64,000 nt of DNA from assembly GCF_003383615.1 (NCBI RefSeq), contig NZ_QNUL01000015.1, positions 85,666 to 149,665 of the forward strand, read 5' to 3'. Every line of letters begins with the position of its first letter. Positions within the stretch are counted from its first letter, which is position 1. This stretch comes from Dyadobacter luteus (GTDB lineage Bacteria; Bacteroidota; Bacteroidia; Cytophagales; Spirosomataceae). A program made the translations under genes and the position numbers. Below the pieces are notes generated by a model. It had not been told where the DNA came from, searched no databases, and worked only from the letters and a program-made list of their open reading frames with translations. Shown here piece after piece: positions 28,202-37,648 of this stretch.

Positions 28202-28209
28202 TAAATTTG
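28202..28209 (+). promoter_or_regulatory. Possible -7 promoter element of the HTCS gene
   Basis: TAAATTTG matches TAnnTTTG about 44 bases before the ATG at 28253. No clear -33 element accompanies it. Confidence 0.4.
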
Positions 28210-28252
28210 TATCGTATTTATATTGAGGGCCGCAAGGCCGGTATCAGCTTCA

Positions 28253-31200
28253 ATGACAAACAATAACAGGACGAGGAAGACGGGGCGCTTTAACAGATTC
28301 ATTTGGATTACCTTCATTCTACTTCATACGCTCTGCCAGTCCTTCTCACAGGGATTAGGAAAAGTATCGCGCTACGGTATTCAGGAGGGGCTTTCCTATG
28401 GCGTTGTAAATGACATTGCCCAGGGAAATAAGGGCTTTTTATGGTTTGCTACCGGCGATGGACTCAACCGGTTCGACGGACACGACTTCAAGGTTTACAA
28501 ACATAATCCACAGGATACCAACAGTATAGCAGGAAATTATGTAAAGTCCATTCTTGCAGATCCGGACGGTACCCTCTGGATTTCCTCCAGAAATGGTATG
28601 AGCGAGTTCATTACCAGCCGGGAAAAATTTGTCAGATACCTTCCTTCTTCCCAGAAAAGGGGAATCAATAATGATGTCAGCGATATATCAAAGGCAAGAA
28701 ACGGAGATTTATGGATATCATTAAACGGATCCGGATTTGCTTCTTTTAACAAGAAAAACAAAAAGTATAGATTTTATGACCAAAAGAATCTGCCCGGATT
28801 ACAAACCAATTCCATTCTGAATATTTTTGAGGATTCTCATGGATTGCTTTGGCTGGGTACCAGAGAAACCGGTGTTGAACTCTTTGAAACCGACGCTCAG
28901 AGAAATCTGAAGAAATCCCGGATAGATTTCAGCATTCTTCCCAAAACACGTATTCATCAGGTTTTTGAGGATCATTTCAAAAATATATGGATTGCATCCG
29001 CAAAAGGATTATTTGTATACCAGCGAAAGGAAAGCAGATTTTATCAGATCAACATTTCTACTTTCCACAAAAGCAACATTTATCTGTCTCTGTTGGAAAA
29101 TAAGGCAGGTATACTCTTTGTGGGCGTGCAGGATGGAGGTGTCTACAGTGTTGACCTGAACAAGTTCCATAGTAAACCTGTGTCTCAGTATGAATTCATT
29201 CTGGTCAAAAACACGCAGAACGAAGGAATTACGCAGCGCTCGGTTCAGACCATGTTTCTTGATAAATATCAGAATATTTGGTTGGGTACATACGGCGAAG
29301 GCGTGTACATGATAGGCAGCATTCCCGAGAAATTCACCCTTTTCCAGAAAAGAATTGCCGATTCACGGGCGGAGGCCTATCTGAGGTTCTACGGAATGTG
29401 TACTGACAAACAGGGAAATCTCTGGCTGGGGACAGACGGTGATGGCATATACAAAACAACTCCTTCGGGGCAGTTACTCAAACATTACAAGGTGGACGGT
29501 CGGCCTGGCAGCCTCACGGATGGAGCAATCATTGCAGCTCATCGCGACAGGCAAGGCAATCTTTGGTTTGGAAGTTATTCCAAAGGTTTATTTCTATACA
29601 ATGCTGATAACGATTCCTTTACCCGATTTCCCGGTAATACTACCCAACCGGGAAGCCCGCCGGTAAATGATGTCCGTGTCATTTATGAAGACTCTAAAAA
29701 CAGGCTGTGGGTGGGAACAAATGGTGGCGGACTGTGTTTGCTTGACCGCAAAACCGGAAATTTCAGACAGTTTGTTCCGGGTAACAGCAGTATTAATGCC
29801 AATGACGTCCGGGCGATTGTTGAAGATAAAAAAGGAAACCTTTGGATTGGTACGTATGGCGGCGGACTTAATTACCTGAATACTGAAACACTGCGTTTTA
29901 CTCAATTCTTCAACAGCACAAGGCAAGGATTTCTGATTTCAAACCGCATCATTTTTTCACTATATCTCGACAACCAGGATCGCCTTTTTATCGGTACTGA
30001 GGGAAACGGGCTTGTGCTTTACGACATTCCTAACAAACAGGTTAAACGCTACAATGAACGAAACGGGTTGGCCAACAACGTAATCAATGCGATTCAAGCT
30101 GAAAATGAAAAACGCGTTTGGATCAGCACCAACAGGGGGTTGTCCCTGATTGACCTCGGTGCCAACCGCATCGAAAACTTTGATCATAGCGACGGACTAC
30201 AGGCTGGTCAATTCAACCCAAATTCATTCCTGGCTGGCCCTGATAATCGTTTTCTGGTTTTCGGTGGGACTGAGGGCTGGAATATTTTTAATCCGGGAGA
30301 TATCCACTTATCATCCTATAAGCCCCCGGTTTTGATTACCGGTCTGCAACTATTCGGGAAGGATGTAGAAGTGGGCAGCATACAAAATGGCAGAGTCATT
30401 CTGGAAGAGCAGATCAATCCCTATTCAAGTATTACACTGAAGCCTGACGAATCAGTATTTTCCATCCAGTATACTGCATTAAACTATGCTTATCCGGAGA
30501 AAGGCCAGTTTGCCTATAAGCTGGACGGGCTGGATCACGATTGGAACTATGTAAAAAACGAACGTACTGCTACCTACAGGTATTTGTCTCCCGGAGACTA
30601 TACATTCAGAGTAAAGGCGTCCAACCAGGACGGAGTTTGGTCAGAAGAACAGAGTACACTTAGAATCCGGATCCTGCCCCCCTGGTACCAGACCTGGTGG
30701 GCGATTGTTTTGTATGTATTGGGAGCAGGTTTTTTAATCTATTATTACCAAAAATACAAGAACAGACAAGCTGCTCTGAAATATAAAGTAAGCCTCGCAC
30801 AGCTGGAATCACAAAAAGAAAAGGAACTGAATGAAAGGAAAATTTCCTATTTCACGAACATTTCTCACGAATTCAGAACTCCGCTGACGTTAATCATAAA
30901 CCCTGTAAAAGAGTTGCTGCTTAAACAGGACAATGATAACAGCGCCAACCTGAATATTATTTACCGGAACTCTAAACGGCTGTTAAGTCTGGTAGACCAG
31001 CTCCTGCTATTTCGCAAGGCAGACCAGAAACAGAATGAACTCCACCTTGGAACACATCTCCTGCCACCATTACTCAACGAAGTCTTTTCTTACTTTTTGC
31101 ATCAGGCCGAACAAAAGCATCTCCGGTACGAGCTGATCTGTGAAAATGAAAATATTGAGATCAATGCTGATAGCGAAAAACTGGAAATCGCGCTATTCAA

Positions 31201-32461
31201 TCTCATTTCGAATGCGATCAAGTTCACACCTGATCGCGGAACCGTATTGGTGCGTTTGTCTGAGCGGGACAATGAAATCAGTATCATGGTAGAAGACAGC
31301 GGTATAGGAATCCCGGCAGATGCTGGAGAAAGAATTTTCTCTGTTTTTGACCAATATCCGGATAAACGGGCACTTTCAAAGGGAGGTTTTGGTATCGGAT
31401 TGTTTCTTGCAAAAACATTTGTAGAGACCCATTTCGGAACGTTGACTTACGAACCTAATCCTTCAGGAGGTACCATTTTTACGATAACATTGCCAAAAAA
31501 TCATCCTGATCTGCAATCAGTTATAAAACCAGATGGCGCCGGACACAAATCTTCTGTTTTTCTGGAAGAACTGTCACTGGCAAATTTTGAAACTGAAAAG
31601 GATTCTAAAAGAACAAAACTGGGTCGGCCTGTTCGTGAAGAGCTGAACGCAAAAATGGAAACGATGCTGCTGGTAGATGATGATAGTGAAATGCGCACCT
31701 ATCTGTCTGGTATTTTTGGCGATCAATACAAATTACTTGAAGCTGACAGTGCCGAGCTTGGCCTTGAATTGGTAAAAAAACATAGCCCGGATATTGTACT
31801 CAGCGATGTGATGATGGGCGGGATGACAGGTATCGAAATGTGTGAGCGCATGAAAGAGGACATTTCGGTAAGCCATATTCCGGTCGTACTGCTGACCGCC
31901 AGCTCGTCTCAGGAATCCAGACTGAAAGGTATCGAAGGAGGTGCCGACGACTACATCAGTAAGCCATTCGACAAAGATTTACTCGTAGCCAGAGTGGCTT
32001 CATTGTTGAAAAGCAGAAGTGATCTGCAAAAGTATTTTTACAACGAAATCACCCTGCAATCGGGCGACTCGAAGATATCTCCGGAGTACAAAGAGTTTCT
32101 TGAAAAATGTATTTCTATCGTTGAACAACACATCACAAATCCGGAGTTCAACATCAAAGTACTGGCTTCTGAAATCGGGATGAGCCACTCCACTTTGTAC
32201 AACCGGATCAAGTCTATTTCGGGCCAGTCGACAAATAGCTTCATCAGGTTTATCAGACTAAGGCGCGCAGCCGAAATATTGATCAGTACCGACACTACCA
32301 TACTCGAAACTGCCGAGCAGGTAGGCATCAATGACGTCAAATACTTCCGCATTCAGTTCACCGCACTCTTTGGTATGAAGCCATCAGAATATATAAAAAA
32401 ATACAGAAAACCCTTTCACGAACGACATCCACTCAACAAGGATATTTTCAAATCGAAATAA
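28253..32461 (+). CDS. Hybrid two-component system sensor/regulator (HTCS)
   Basis: A single 1402-residue polypeptide that senses glycan fragments in the periplasm and activates the adjacent utilization genes. An N-terminal signal anchor is followed by about 14 Reg_prop propeller repeats (GLSYGVVNDIAQGNKGFLWF; NLWIGTYGGGLNYL), then a Y_Y_Y domain (about 690-800). A membrane segment lies near 811-833. The histidine kinase has its phospho-His in ISHEFRTPLT (about 871) and an ATPase domain with NLISNAIKFTPD and GFGIGLFLAK. The receiver domain has the phospho-acceptor Asp in IVLSDVMMG (about 1184), and an AraC-type DNA-binding domain follows (about 1290-1385). ATG at 28253 is chosen over the TTG ORF limit. 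It faces SusC/SusD/GH30, its expected targets. Confidence 0.95.
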   Translation: MTNNNRTRKTGRFNRFIWITFILLHTLCQSFSQGLGKVSRYGIQEGLSYGVVNDIAQGNKGFLWFATGDGLNRFDGHDFKVYKHNPQDTNSIAGNYVKSILADPDGTLWISSRNGMSEFITSREKFVRYLPSSQKRGINNDVSDISKARNGDLWISLNGSGFASFNKKNKKYRFYDQKNLPGLQTNSILNIFEDSHGLLWLGTRETGVELFETDAQRNLKKSRIDFSILPKTRIHQVFEDHFKNIWIASAKGLFVYQRKESRFYQINISTFHKSNIYLSLLENKAGILFVGVQDGGVYSVDLNKFHSKPVSQYEFILVKNTQNEGITQRSVQTMFLDKYQNIWLGTYGEGVYMIGSIPEKFTLFQKRIADSRAEAYLRFYGMCTDKQGNLWLGTDGDGIYKTTPSGQLLKHYKVDGRPGSLTDGAIIAAHRDRQGNLWFGSYSKGLFLYNADNDSFTRFPGNTTQPGSPPVNDVRVIYEDSKNRLWVGTNGGGLCLLDRKTGNFRQFVPGNSSINANDVRAIVEDKKGNLWIGTYGGGLNYLNTETLRFTQFFNSTRQGFLISNRIIFSLYLDNQDRLFIGTEGNGLVLYDIPNKQVKRYNERNGLANNVINAIQAENEKRVWISTNRGLSLIDLGANRIENFDHSDGLQAGQFNPNSFLAGPDNRFLVFGGTEGWNIFNPGDIHLSSYKPPVLITGLQLFGKDVEVGSIQNGRVILEEQINPYSSITLKPDESVFSIQYTALNYAYPEKGQFAYKLDGLDHDWNYVKNERTATYRYLSPGDYTFRVKASNQDGVWSEEQSTLRIRILPPWYQTWWAIVLYVLGAGFLIYYYQKYKNRQAALKYKVSLAQLESQKEKELNERKISYFTNISHEFRTPLTLIINPVKELLLKQDNDNSANLNIIYRNSKRLLSLVDQLLLFRKADQKQNELHLGTHLLPPLLNEVFSYFLHQAEQKHLRYELICENENIEINADSEKLEIALFNLISNAIKFTPDRGTVLVRLSERDNEISIMVEDSGIGIPADAGERIFSVFDQYPDKRALSKGGFGIGLFLAKTFVETHFGTLTYEPNPSGGTIFTITLPKNHPDLQSVIKPDGAGHKSSVFLEELSLANFETEKDSKRTKLGRPVREELNAKMETMLLVDDDSEMRTYLSGIFGDQYKLLEADSAELGLELVKKHSPDIVLSDVMMGGMTGIEMCERMKEDISVSHIPVVLLTASSSQESRLKGIEGGADDYISKPFDKDLLVARVASLLKSRSDLQKYFYNEITLQSGDSKISPEYKEFLEKCISIVEQHITNPEFNIKVLASEIGMSHSTLYNRIKSISGQSTNSFIRFIRLRRAAEILISTDTTILETAEQVGINDVKYFRIQFTALFGMKPSEYIKKYRKPFHERHPLNKDIFKSK

Positions 32462-32499
32462 AATTTTTGTGACCATATTTTTAAATATGTTTAGTTAAA

Positions 32500-32532
32500 A
32501 ATGCCCGATTCTAATAGGATCGGGCATTTTTA
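32500..32532 (+). terminator. Intrinsic terminator after the HTCS gene
   Basis: A 10-base perfect stem (AATGCCCGAT at 32500-32509 and its complement at 32519-32528) is followed by a run of T, with A before the stem. It separates the regulator from the SusC operon, so SusC must have its own promoter in the following 225 bases. Confidence 0.85.
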
Positions 32533-32756
32533 TTGAATTACCCCCTCTTTATTATGAAAATACCCCCTCTTCGTAACATTTAAATAATCCTACTTTTGAT
32601 CGATCAGTTTATAAATCTCCCCAACCCTTTCAGCACTTGGTATTATTTCAAGATTCGCCTTATTCTGTACGAATCAATATTACTGTGAGCTGAAAAAACA
32701 AGGATAATCCAAGACTGACTAACTGACCAAATTTTAACTATCAACTTAATTCATGT

Positions 32757-35700
32757 ATGAAAAAAAGTTTTCATAAACATGCTGAATTCATTCGGCTGTC
32801 TTACGAAAAAACAAAAGCGGCAGGGCTTCTCCTGATGCTGCTTTCGGTGCTTTCTACTTTCTCTTACGGACAAACTTTGTCGGTAAAAGGAGTGGTAACA
32901 GGCGACAACGGAGAGACACTTCCGGGTGCCAGTGTAATACTGAAAGGAACCACTACCGGAACTACAACGGATGTGGATGGAAATTATACACTGAACCTTC
33001 CTGACGGTAGCGGTACACTTGTGTATACTTATATTGGATACATCGCGCAGGAAATCGCAGTAGGCAACCGCAGCCAGATCGATGTAAAACTGGTGACGAA
33101 CGACAAAACACTTGACGAGCTTGTTGTAGTTGGTTATGGTGTTCAGAAAAAAGCAACACTTACCGGTTCCGTTTCCGAACTGAAAGGTTCTGAAATTGTG
33201 AAGAGCCCGCAACCCAACGTTTCCAACTCATTGGCGGGACGTTTCTCTGGTTTCGTAGCCAATAACCGTGGTGGCGAGCCAGGTTACGACGGATCTTCTT
33301 ACACCATTCGTGGTTCTGCTTCCACAGGAAACAACGACGTATTGGTTGTAGTTGATGGTATTCCTGGTCAGGTTGGTGGTTTGGACCGTCTTGATCCAAA
33401 CGATATCGAAAGTATCTCGATCCTGAAAGATGCATCTGCTGCCGTATACGGTAGCCGTGCTGCGAACGGGGTAATCCTTGTAACAACCAAACGCGGAACT
33501 ACAGGTAAGCCAGTTATTTCTTACAGCTTCAACCAGGGTTTCTCCTCTCCTACCCGCTTGCCAAACATGGCCGATGCTTCTACGTATGCAACGATCATGA
33601 ACGAGATTGATTACTACAACAATCCGGCGGGAGGCATGAATCAGTTCTATTCAGCTGAAGAAATTGAAAAATTCAGAAATGGTTCTGACCCCATCAACTA
33701 CCCGAACACAGACTGGCAGAAAGTAGCGTTGAAGAATTTCGCGCTTCAAAACCAGCACAATCTGGGTATTAACGGTGGTACTGAAAACGTGAAGTATTAC
33801 TTATCTCTTGGTACTATTTACCAGGATGCACTTTACAAAAACTCCGCAACGAAGTACAAGCAATACAACTTCCGTTCGAATATCGACGCCAACGTTACAA
33901 AGGATTTCAAAGTGAGCCTGGGTCTGAACGGTCGTCAGGAAAACAGAATGTTCCCGGTTTCATCTGCTGAGAATACTTTCCGTTCCATCTACCGTGCGTA
34001 CCCGACTTTGATCGACCGTTATCCAAACGGAAATTATTCGACCGGGGTTGAAAACAGCAATCCGGCTGTATTGGGAACTGATATGGGTGGAACTACCAAT
34101 AACCCGACTTCTATTTTCAATGGTATTCTGAGAGCAAGCTACAACCTGCCATTTGTACAGGGATTGTCAGTAGATGGTTTTTATTCGGTTGATAAATCTT
34201 TCAACTTTACCAAAACTTTCGCTGTTCCTTACACGCTTTATAGCTACAACGACGTAACTGATTCTTATTCACAAACCGTAACAGGTGGATCAGCAGGGAA
34301 AGCATCATTGTACCAGAAGCAGGTAAACCTTACCAACCTTACTCAGCACATTCGTCTGAATTACCTGAAAAGCATTGGTAAGCACAACATCAACACTTTC
34401 GTAGCTTACGAGCAGAACAAAAGAAACGAGATCATTTTCGACGCTAACCGTATCAACTTCCCCACAGTATCAACTCCTGAGTTGTCTCAGGGTGGTGCAG
34501 CAGCAACGGACAAAAACAACAGCGGTAGTACCATTAACTTCACAAGAAAAAGTTATATCGGTAGATTCGCCTACGATTACAATGAGAAGTACCTGGCTGA
34601 AGTGCAGGCGCGTGTAGATGGTTCTTCTATCTTCCCTAAGGGTAAGCAGTATGGTTTCTTCCCGTCGGTTTCTGCAGGTTACCGTATCTCCGAAGAAGAC
34701 TGGTTCAAAAGCAGTGTGCGTTTCATCGACGATTTGAAATTCCGTGCTTCATACGGTTCATTGGGTAATGACAACGTAGGTCAGTTCCAGTTCTACAACA
34801 ATTACACTTTTGTAAACCAATACGTTACAGGTGCAAATGTAATCACTCCTGGTATCGACCTTACGAAACTGGCCAACCCGAACATTACCTGGGAAAAATC
34901 GAAGAAACTGGATATTGGTTTGAACGCAGTGTTCCTTAAAAACTTCAATATCGAATTGATCTACTTCGATCAGAAACGCTCTGACATTCTTGCGACGCGT
35001 AACGCATCAATACCAAACACATCTGGTATTGTGAATCCACATCCAACGAATGACAATACTCCTCTTGTACCAAGCGAAAACATCGGAAAAGTAAACAACA
35101 GCGGTTTTGAAGCTACATTGGGCTACAACCACTCTGGTAAATTCCGTTACAACATCTCAGGTAACGTAACGTATGCGAAAAGCAAAATCATCTTTAAAGA
35201 TGAGGCTCCGGGCGCACTGGCTCACCAGAGAGAAACAGGAAACCAGCTGAATACTTACCTGCTTTACAACAACCTTGGCATTTTCCGTACGCAAGAGCAA
35301 CTTGACTCTTACCCGCATTTGAAAGGTGCACAATTGGGTGATTTGATCCTTGAAGACTACAACGGAGATGGACAAATCACAGCTGATGATAAAGTAAGAA
35401 CAAAATATGGCAACATTCCTTTGCTTACTTACGGTGTTGTTTTCAGCGGAGGTTACGAAGCATTTGACATGTCTATCGTTTTCGCAGGACAAGGCATGGT
35501 TAGCCAGTACGTACTTCCTGAGTCAGGCCAGGTTGGTAACTTCTACAGCAGCTGGGCAGATAACAGATGGAGCCCTACAAACCCTGACGGATCGTACCCA
35601 CGTGCTGATACCCGTGCATCTTCGTCGATCAATGGTGGATTAAACCAAAACAATTTCTGGTTGAACAACGCATCATTCCTTCGTCTTAAAAACGTAGAAT

Positions 35701-35888
35701 TTGGCTATACGTTGCCAAAAGATGCTTTGTCGAAAATCAAAATCCAATCACTGAGAGTGTATGCAAGTGGTTTCAACCTGTTCACCCTTACAGGCGTGAA
35801 AGATTTCGATCCGGAAGGAAGCCAGGGAAGCGGCCAGTTCTATCCTCAGCAGCGCATCCTGAACCTTGGGTTAAACATTAAGTTTTAA
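32757..35888 (+). CDS. SusC/RagA-family TonB-dependent receptor
   Basis: A 1043-residue glycan importer of the outer membrane. A signal segment (GLLLMLLSVLSTFSYGQ) is followed by a carboxypeptidase-regulatory-like domain (VVTGDNGETLPGASVILKGT), the TonB-box-like VVVGYGVQKKATLTG and a plug (SILKDASAAVYGSRAANGVI). A barrel of more than 750 residues ends ILNLGLNIKF. There is no STN domain, consistent with control by the HTCS upstream instead of a sigma/FecR pair. The cognate SusD follows 14 bases after the stop. A second ATG at 32753 is out of frame and leads to an early stop, so 32757 is the start. Confidence 0.96.
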   Translation: MKKSFHKHAEFIRLSYEKTKAAGLLLMLLSVLSTFSYGQTLSVKGVVTGDNGETLPGASVILKGTTTGTTTDVDGNYTLNLPDGSGTLVYTYIGYIAQEIAVGNRSQIDVKLVTNDKTLDELVVVGYGVQKKATLTGSVSELKGSEIVKSPQPNVSNSLAGRFSGFVANNRGGEPGYDGSSYTIRGSASTGNNDVLVVVDGIPGQVGGLDRLDPNDIESISILKDASAAVYGSRAANGVILVTTKRGTTGKPVISYSFNQGFSSPTRLPNMADASTYATIMNEIDYYNNPAGGMNQFYSAEEIEKFRNGSDPINYPNTDWQKVALKNFALQNQHNLGINGGTENVKYYLSLGTIYQDALYKNSATKYKQYNFRSNIDANVTKDFKVSLGLNGRQENRMFPVSSAENTFRSIYRAYPTLIDRYPNGNYSTGVENSNPAVLGTDMGGTTNNPTSIFNGILRASYNLPFVQGLSVDGFYSVDKSFNFTKTFAVPYTLYSYNDVTDSYSQTVTGGSAGKASLYQKQVNLTNLTQHIRLNYLKSIGKHNINTFVAYEQNKRNEIIFDANRINFPTVSTPELSQGGAAATDKNNSGSTINFTRKSYIGRFAYDYNEKYLAEVQARVDGSSIFPKGKQYGFFPSVSAGYRISEEDWFKSSVRFIDDLKFRASYGSLGNDNVGQFQFYNNYTFVNQYVTGANVITPGIDLTKLANPNITWEKSKKLDIGLNAVFLKNFNIELIYFDQKRSDILATRNASIPNTSGIVNPHPTNDNTPLVPSENIGKVNNSGFEATLGYNHSGKFRYNISGNVTYAKSKIIFKDEAPGALAHQRETGNQLNTYLLYNNLGIFRTQEQLDSYPHLKGAQLGDLILEDYNGDGQITADDKVRTKYGNIPLLTYGVVFSGGYEAFDMSIVFAGQGMVSQYVLPESGQVGNFYSSWADNRWSPTNPDGSYPRADTRASSSINGGLNQNNFWLNNASFLRLKNVEFGYTLPKDALSKIKIQSLRVYASGFNLFTLTGVKDFDPEGSQGSGQFYPQQRILNLGLNIKF

Positions 35889-35902
35889 TTGAAAGAATCA
35901 AA

Positions 35903-37585
35903 ATGAAGTATATAAAGAAAATAGCCGTTTCATCCGCACTTGCCGCATCGCTGTTTATGGTGTCCTGCCAGGAGAATTTCCTGGATGTGGTTCCTACCGA
36001 CCGTGTATCTGATGCATCCATTCTGTCTGACTCCGTTTTGTTCGAAGCCTATGTTTTGAACAGATACATGGGTACAAGACTTACTGATAAAGAAGCTGAA
36101 GGAACTAATCCTGGCTTCGGACGTGGTTTTGAATACGCGATGTGGTCTTCGTTGACAGACGAGTCCATTTACAACAATGACGACAATACCTGGCTGATCC
36201 AACGTGGACAAATTGCCCCTGAAAACACCGGTATTGCAGGTACTTTGTGGGGAAGAAGCTACCGAAGCATTCGTGAGATTAATTATGCATTGGCCAACCT
36301 TGAACAGGTGCCGATGAGTGAAGGTAAAAAGAGAAGTCTGAGAGGCGAATTACAATTCCTGCGCGCATTCCGCTACCACGATCTGATCCGTAACTACGGA
36401 AGTGTGGTGTTGATGGGTGACAAGGTAACTGAGATCAGCGATGACCTTACGAGCCCGGATCTTTTCAAGCGCTCGGATATCAAGGCTGGTATCGACTATG
36501 TATCGGCTCAGCTTGACGAAGCGATTGCTTTGCTTCCTGCATCTAACGACAACAATAACTGGAAGCTTGGCCGTGCTACAAAAGGTGCTGCCATGGCATT
36601 GAAATCAAGAATTCTGCTTTACGGAGCAAGTCCGCTTTACAATAATGCTGCAACCTGGGCACAGGCAGCAGCCGCGGCTAAAGCTGTAATGGATTTGAAC
36701 AAGTATACGCTTTATACAGGTGGATACGGAAATCTGTTTACGAGTAACGACAATTCTGAGATCATCTTCGGACGTCTTTATGCAATCGGTGCGCGCCACG
36801 TGTGTCTGGAGATTGCCAACGGTCCTAACAGCTACAACGCATGGGGTGGTAATGTACCTCTTCAAAATCTTGTAGACGATTACGAGATGAAGGACGGTAC
36901 CAGAATCACAGATGCCAATACAACTTATGATGCAAAGAATCCATACCTGAACCGTGATCCACGTTTCTACGCAACGATCCTTTACAATGGAGCAACGTAC
37001 CGTAACAGCACGATAGAAACTTTCACGCCGGGTGGCAAGGATAGCAAAGATGGTCCGTCCAACTGGAACACCTCGAAGACTGGTTACTACATGAAGAAAT
37101 TCATGAACGACAACCTGCCTATCGACAACCCATGGGATGTAGCAGGAACGCAAACCTGGATTTACTTCCGTTATGCTGAAATTCTGCTGAACTATGCAGA
37201 AGCACAAAACGAAGCATCGGGACCTGATGCAACTGTGCATGCAGCCATTAATGCCGTAAGACAGCGTACAGGTGTAAACATGCCAATACTTCCGGCAGGA
37301 CTTACACAGGCACAGATGCGTGAGCGTATCCACAACGAAAGACGCATTGAGCTTGCATTTGAAGAACACCGTTTCTACGATGTACGCCGTTGGAAAACTG
37401 CTCCTGTAAAAGAAAACGTACCTGCTTACGGTATCGAGATCACTAAGAGCGGAACCAACTATGTATACACGAGAAAAGAAGCACTTACCGGTAAAAGTTT
37501 CGTTGAGAAACAATACTGGTTGCCAATTCCCCGTGCGGAAATACAGGCTTCCAATAATCAGTTGACCCAGAATCAGGGCTACTAA
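35903..37585 (+). CDS. SusD/RagB-family glycan-binding lipoprotein
   Basis: A 560-residue surface lipoprotein that captures glycan and forms the lid of SusC. The signal ends with ASLFMVSCQENFLDVVPTD, a lipobox with the lipid-modified Cys near residue 22. Tetratricopeptide-type helices follow (YRSIREINYALANLEQVPM; LRGELQFLRAFRYHDLIRNY), then the C-terminal SusD domain (IYFRYAEILLNYAEAQNEA; IHNERRIELAFEEHRFYDVR) and the end QNQGY. It is directly paired with the SusC gene. A strong terminator follows its stop, which should reduce expression of the GH30 gene relative to the SusCD pair. Confidence 0.96.
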   Translation: MKYIKKIAVSSALAASLFMVSCQENFLDVVPTDRVSDASILSDSVLFEAYVLNRYMGTRLTDKEAEGTNPGFGRGFEYAMWSSLTDESIYNNDDNTWLIQRGQIAPENTGIAGTLWGRSYRSIREINYALANLEQVPMSEGKKRSLRGELQFLRAFRYHDLIRNYGSVVLMGDKVTEISDDLTSPDLFKRSDIKAGIDYVSAQLDEAIALLPASNDNNNWKLGRATKGAAMALKSRILLYGASPLYNNAATWAQAAAAAKAVMDLNKYTLYTGGYGNLFTSNDNSEIIFGRLYAIGARHVCLEIANGPNSYNAWGGNVPLQNLVDDYEMKDGTRITDANTTYDAKNPYLNRDPRFYATILYNGATYRNSTIETFTPGGKDSKDGPSNWNTSKTGYYMKKFMNDNLPIDNPWDVAGTQTWIYFRYAEILLNYAEAQNEASGPDATVHAAINAVRQRTGVNMPILPAGLTQAQMRERIHNERRIELAFEEHRFYDVRRWKTAPVKENVPAYGIEITKSGTNYVYTRKEALTGKSFVEKQYWLPIPRAEIQASNNQLTQNQGY

Positions 37586-37600
37586 TTGAGTCTTCACCGA

Positions 37601-37637
37601 AGCCCTTTTCCCACTAACAGGAAAAGGGCTTTTTTTA
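37601..37637 (+). terminator. Strong terminator inside the polysaccharide locus (between susD and GH30)
   Basis: A perfect 11-base stem (AGCCCTTTTCC at 37601-37611 with its complement at 37620-37630) is followed by seven or more T. It lies 12 bases before the GH30 start. Because the GH30 gene has no room for its own promoter downstream, this hairpin probably works as an intra-operon attenuator with partial read-through. Confidence 0.85.
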
Positions 37638-37648
37638 TCCCCTAACCC

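Noticed and set aside
36605..37597. A 330-codon open frame on the minus strand opposite the SusD gene
   Set aside because: It is Cys/Val/Ile-rich with no recognisable domain and lies antisense to a clear SusD coding sequence; it is a shadow of that gene's codon use.
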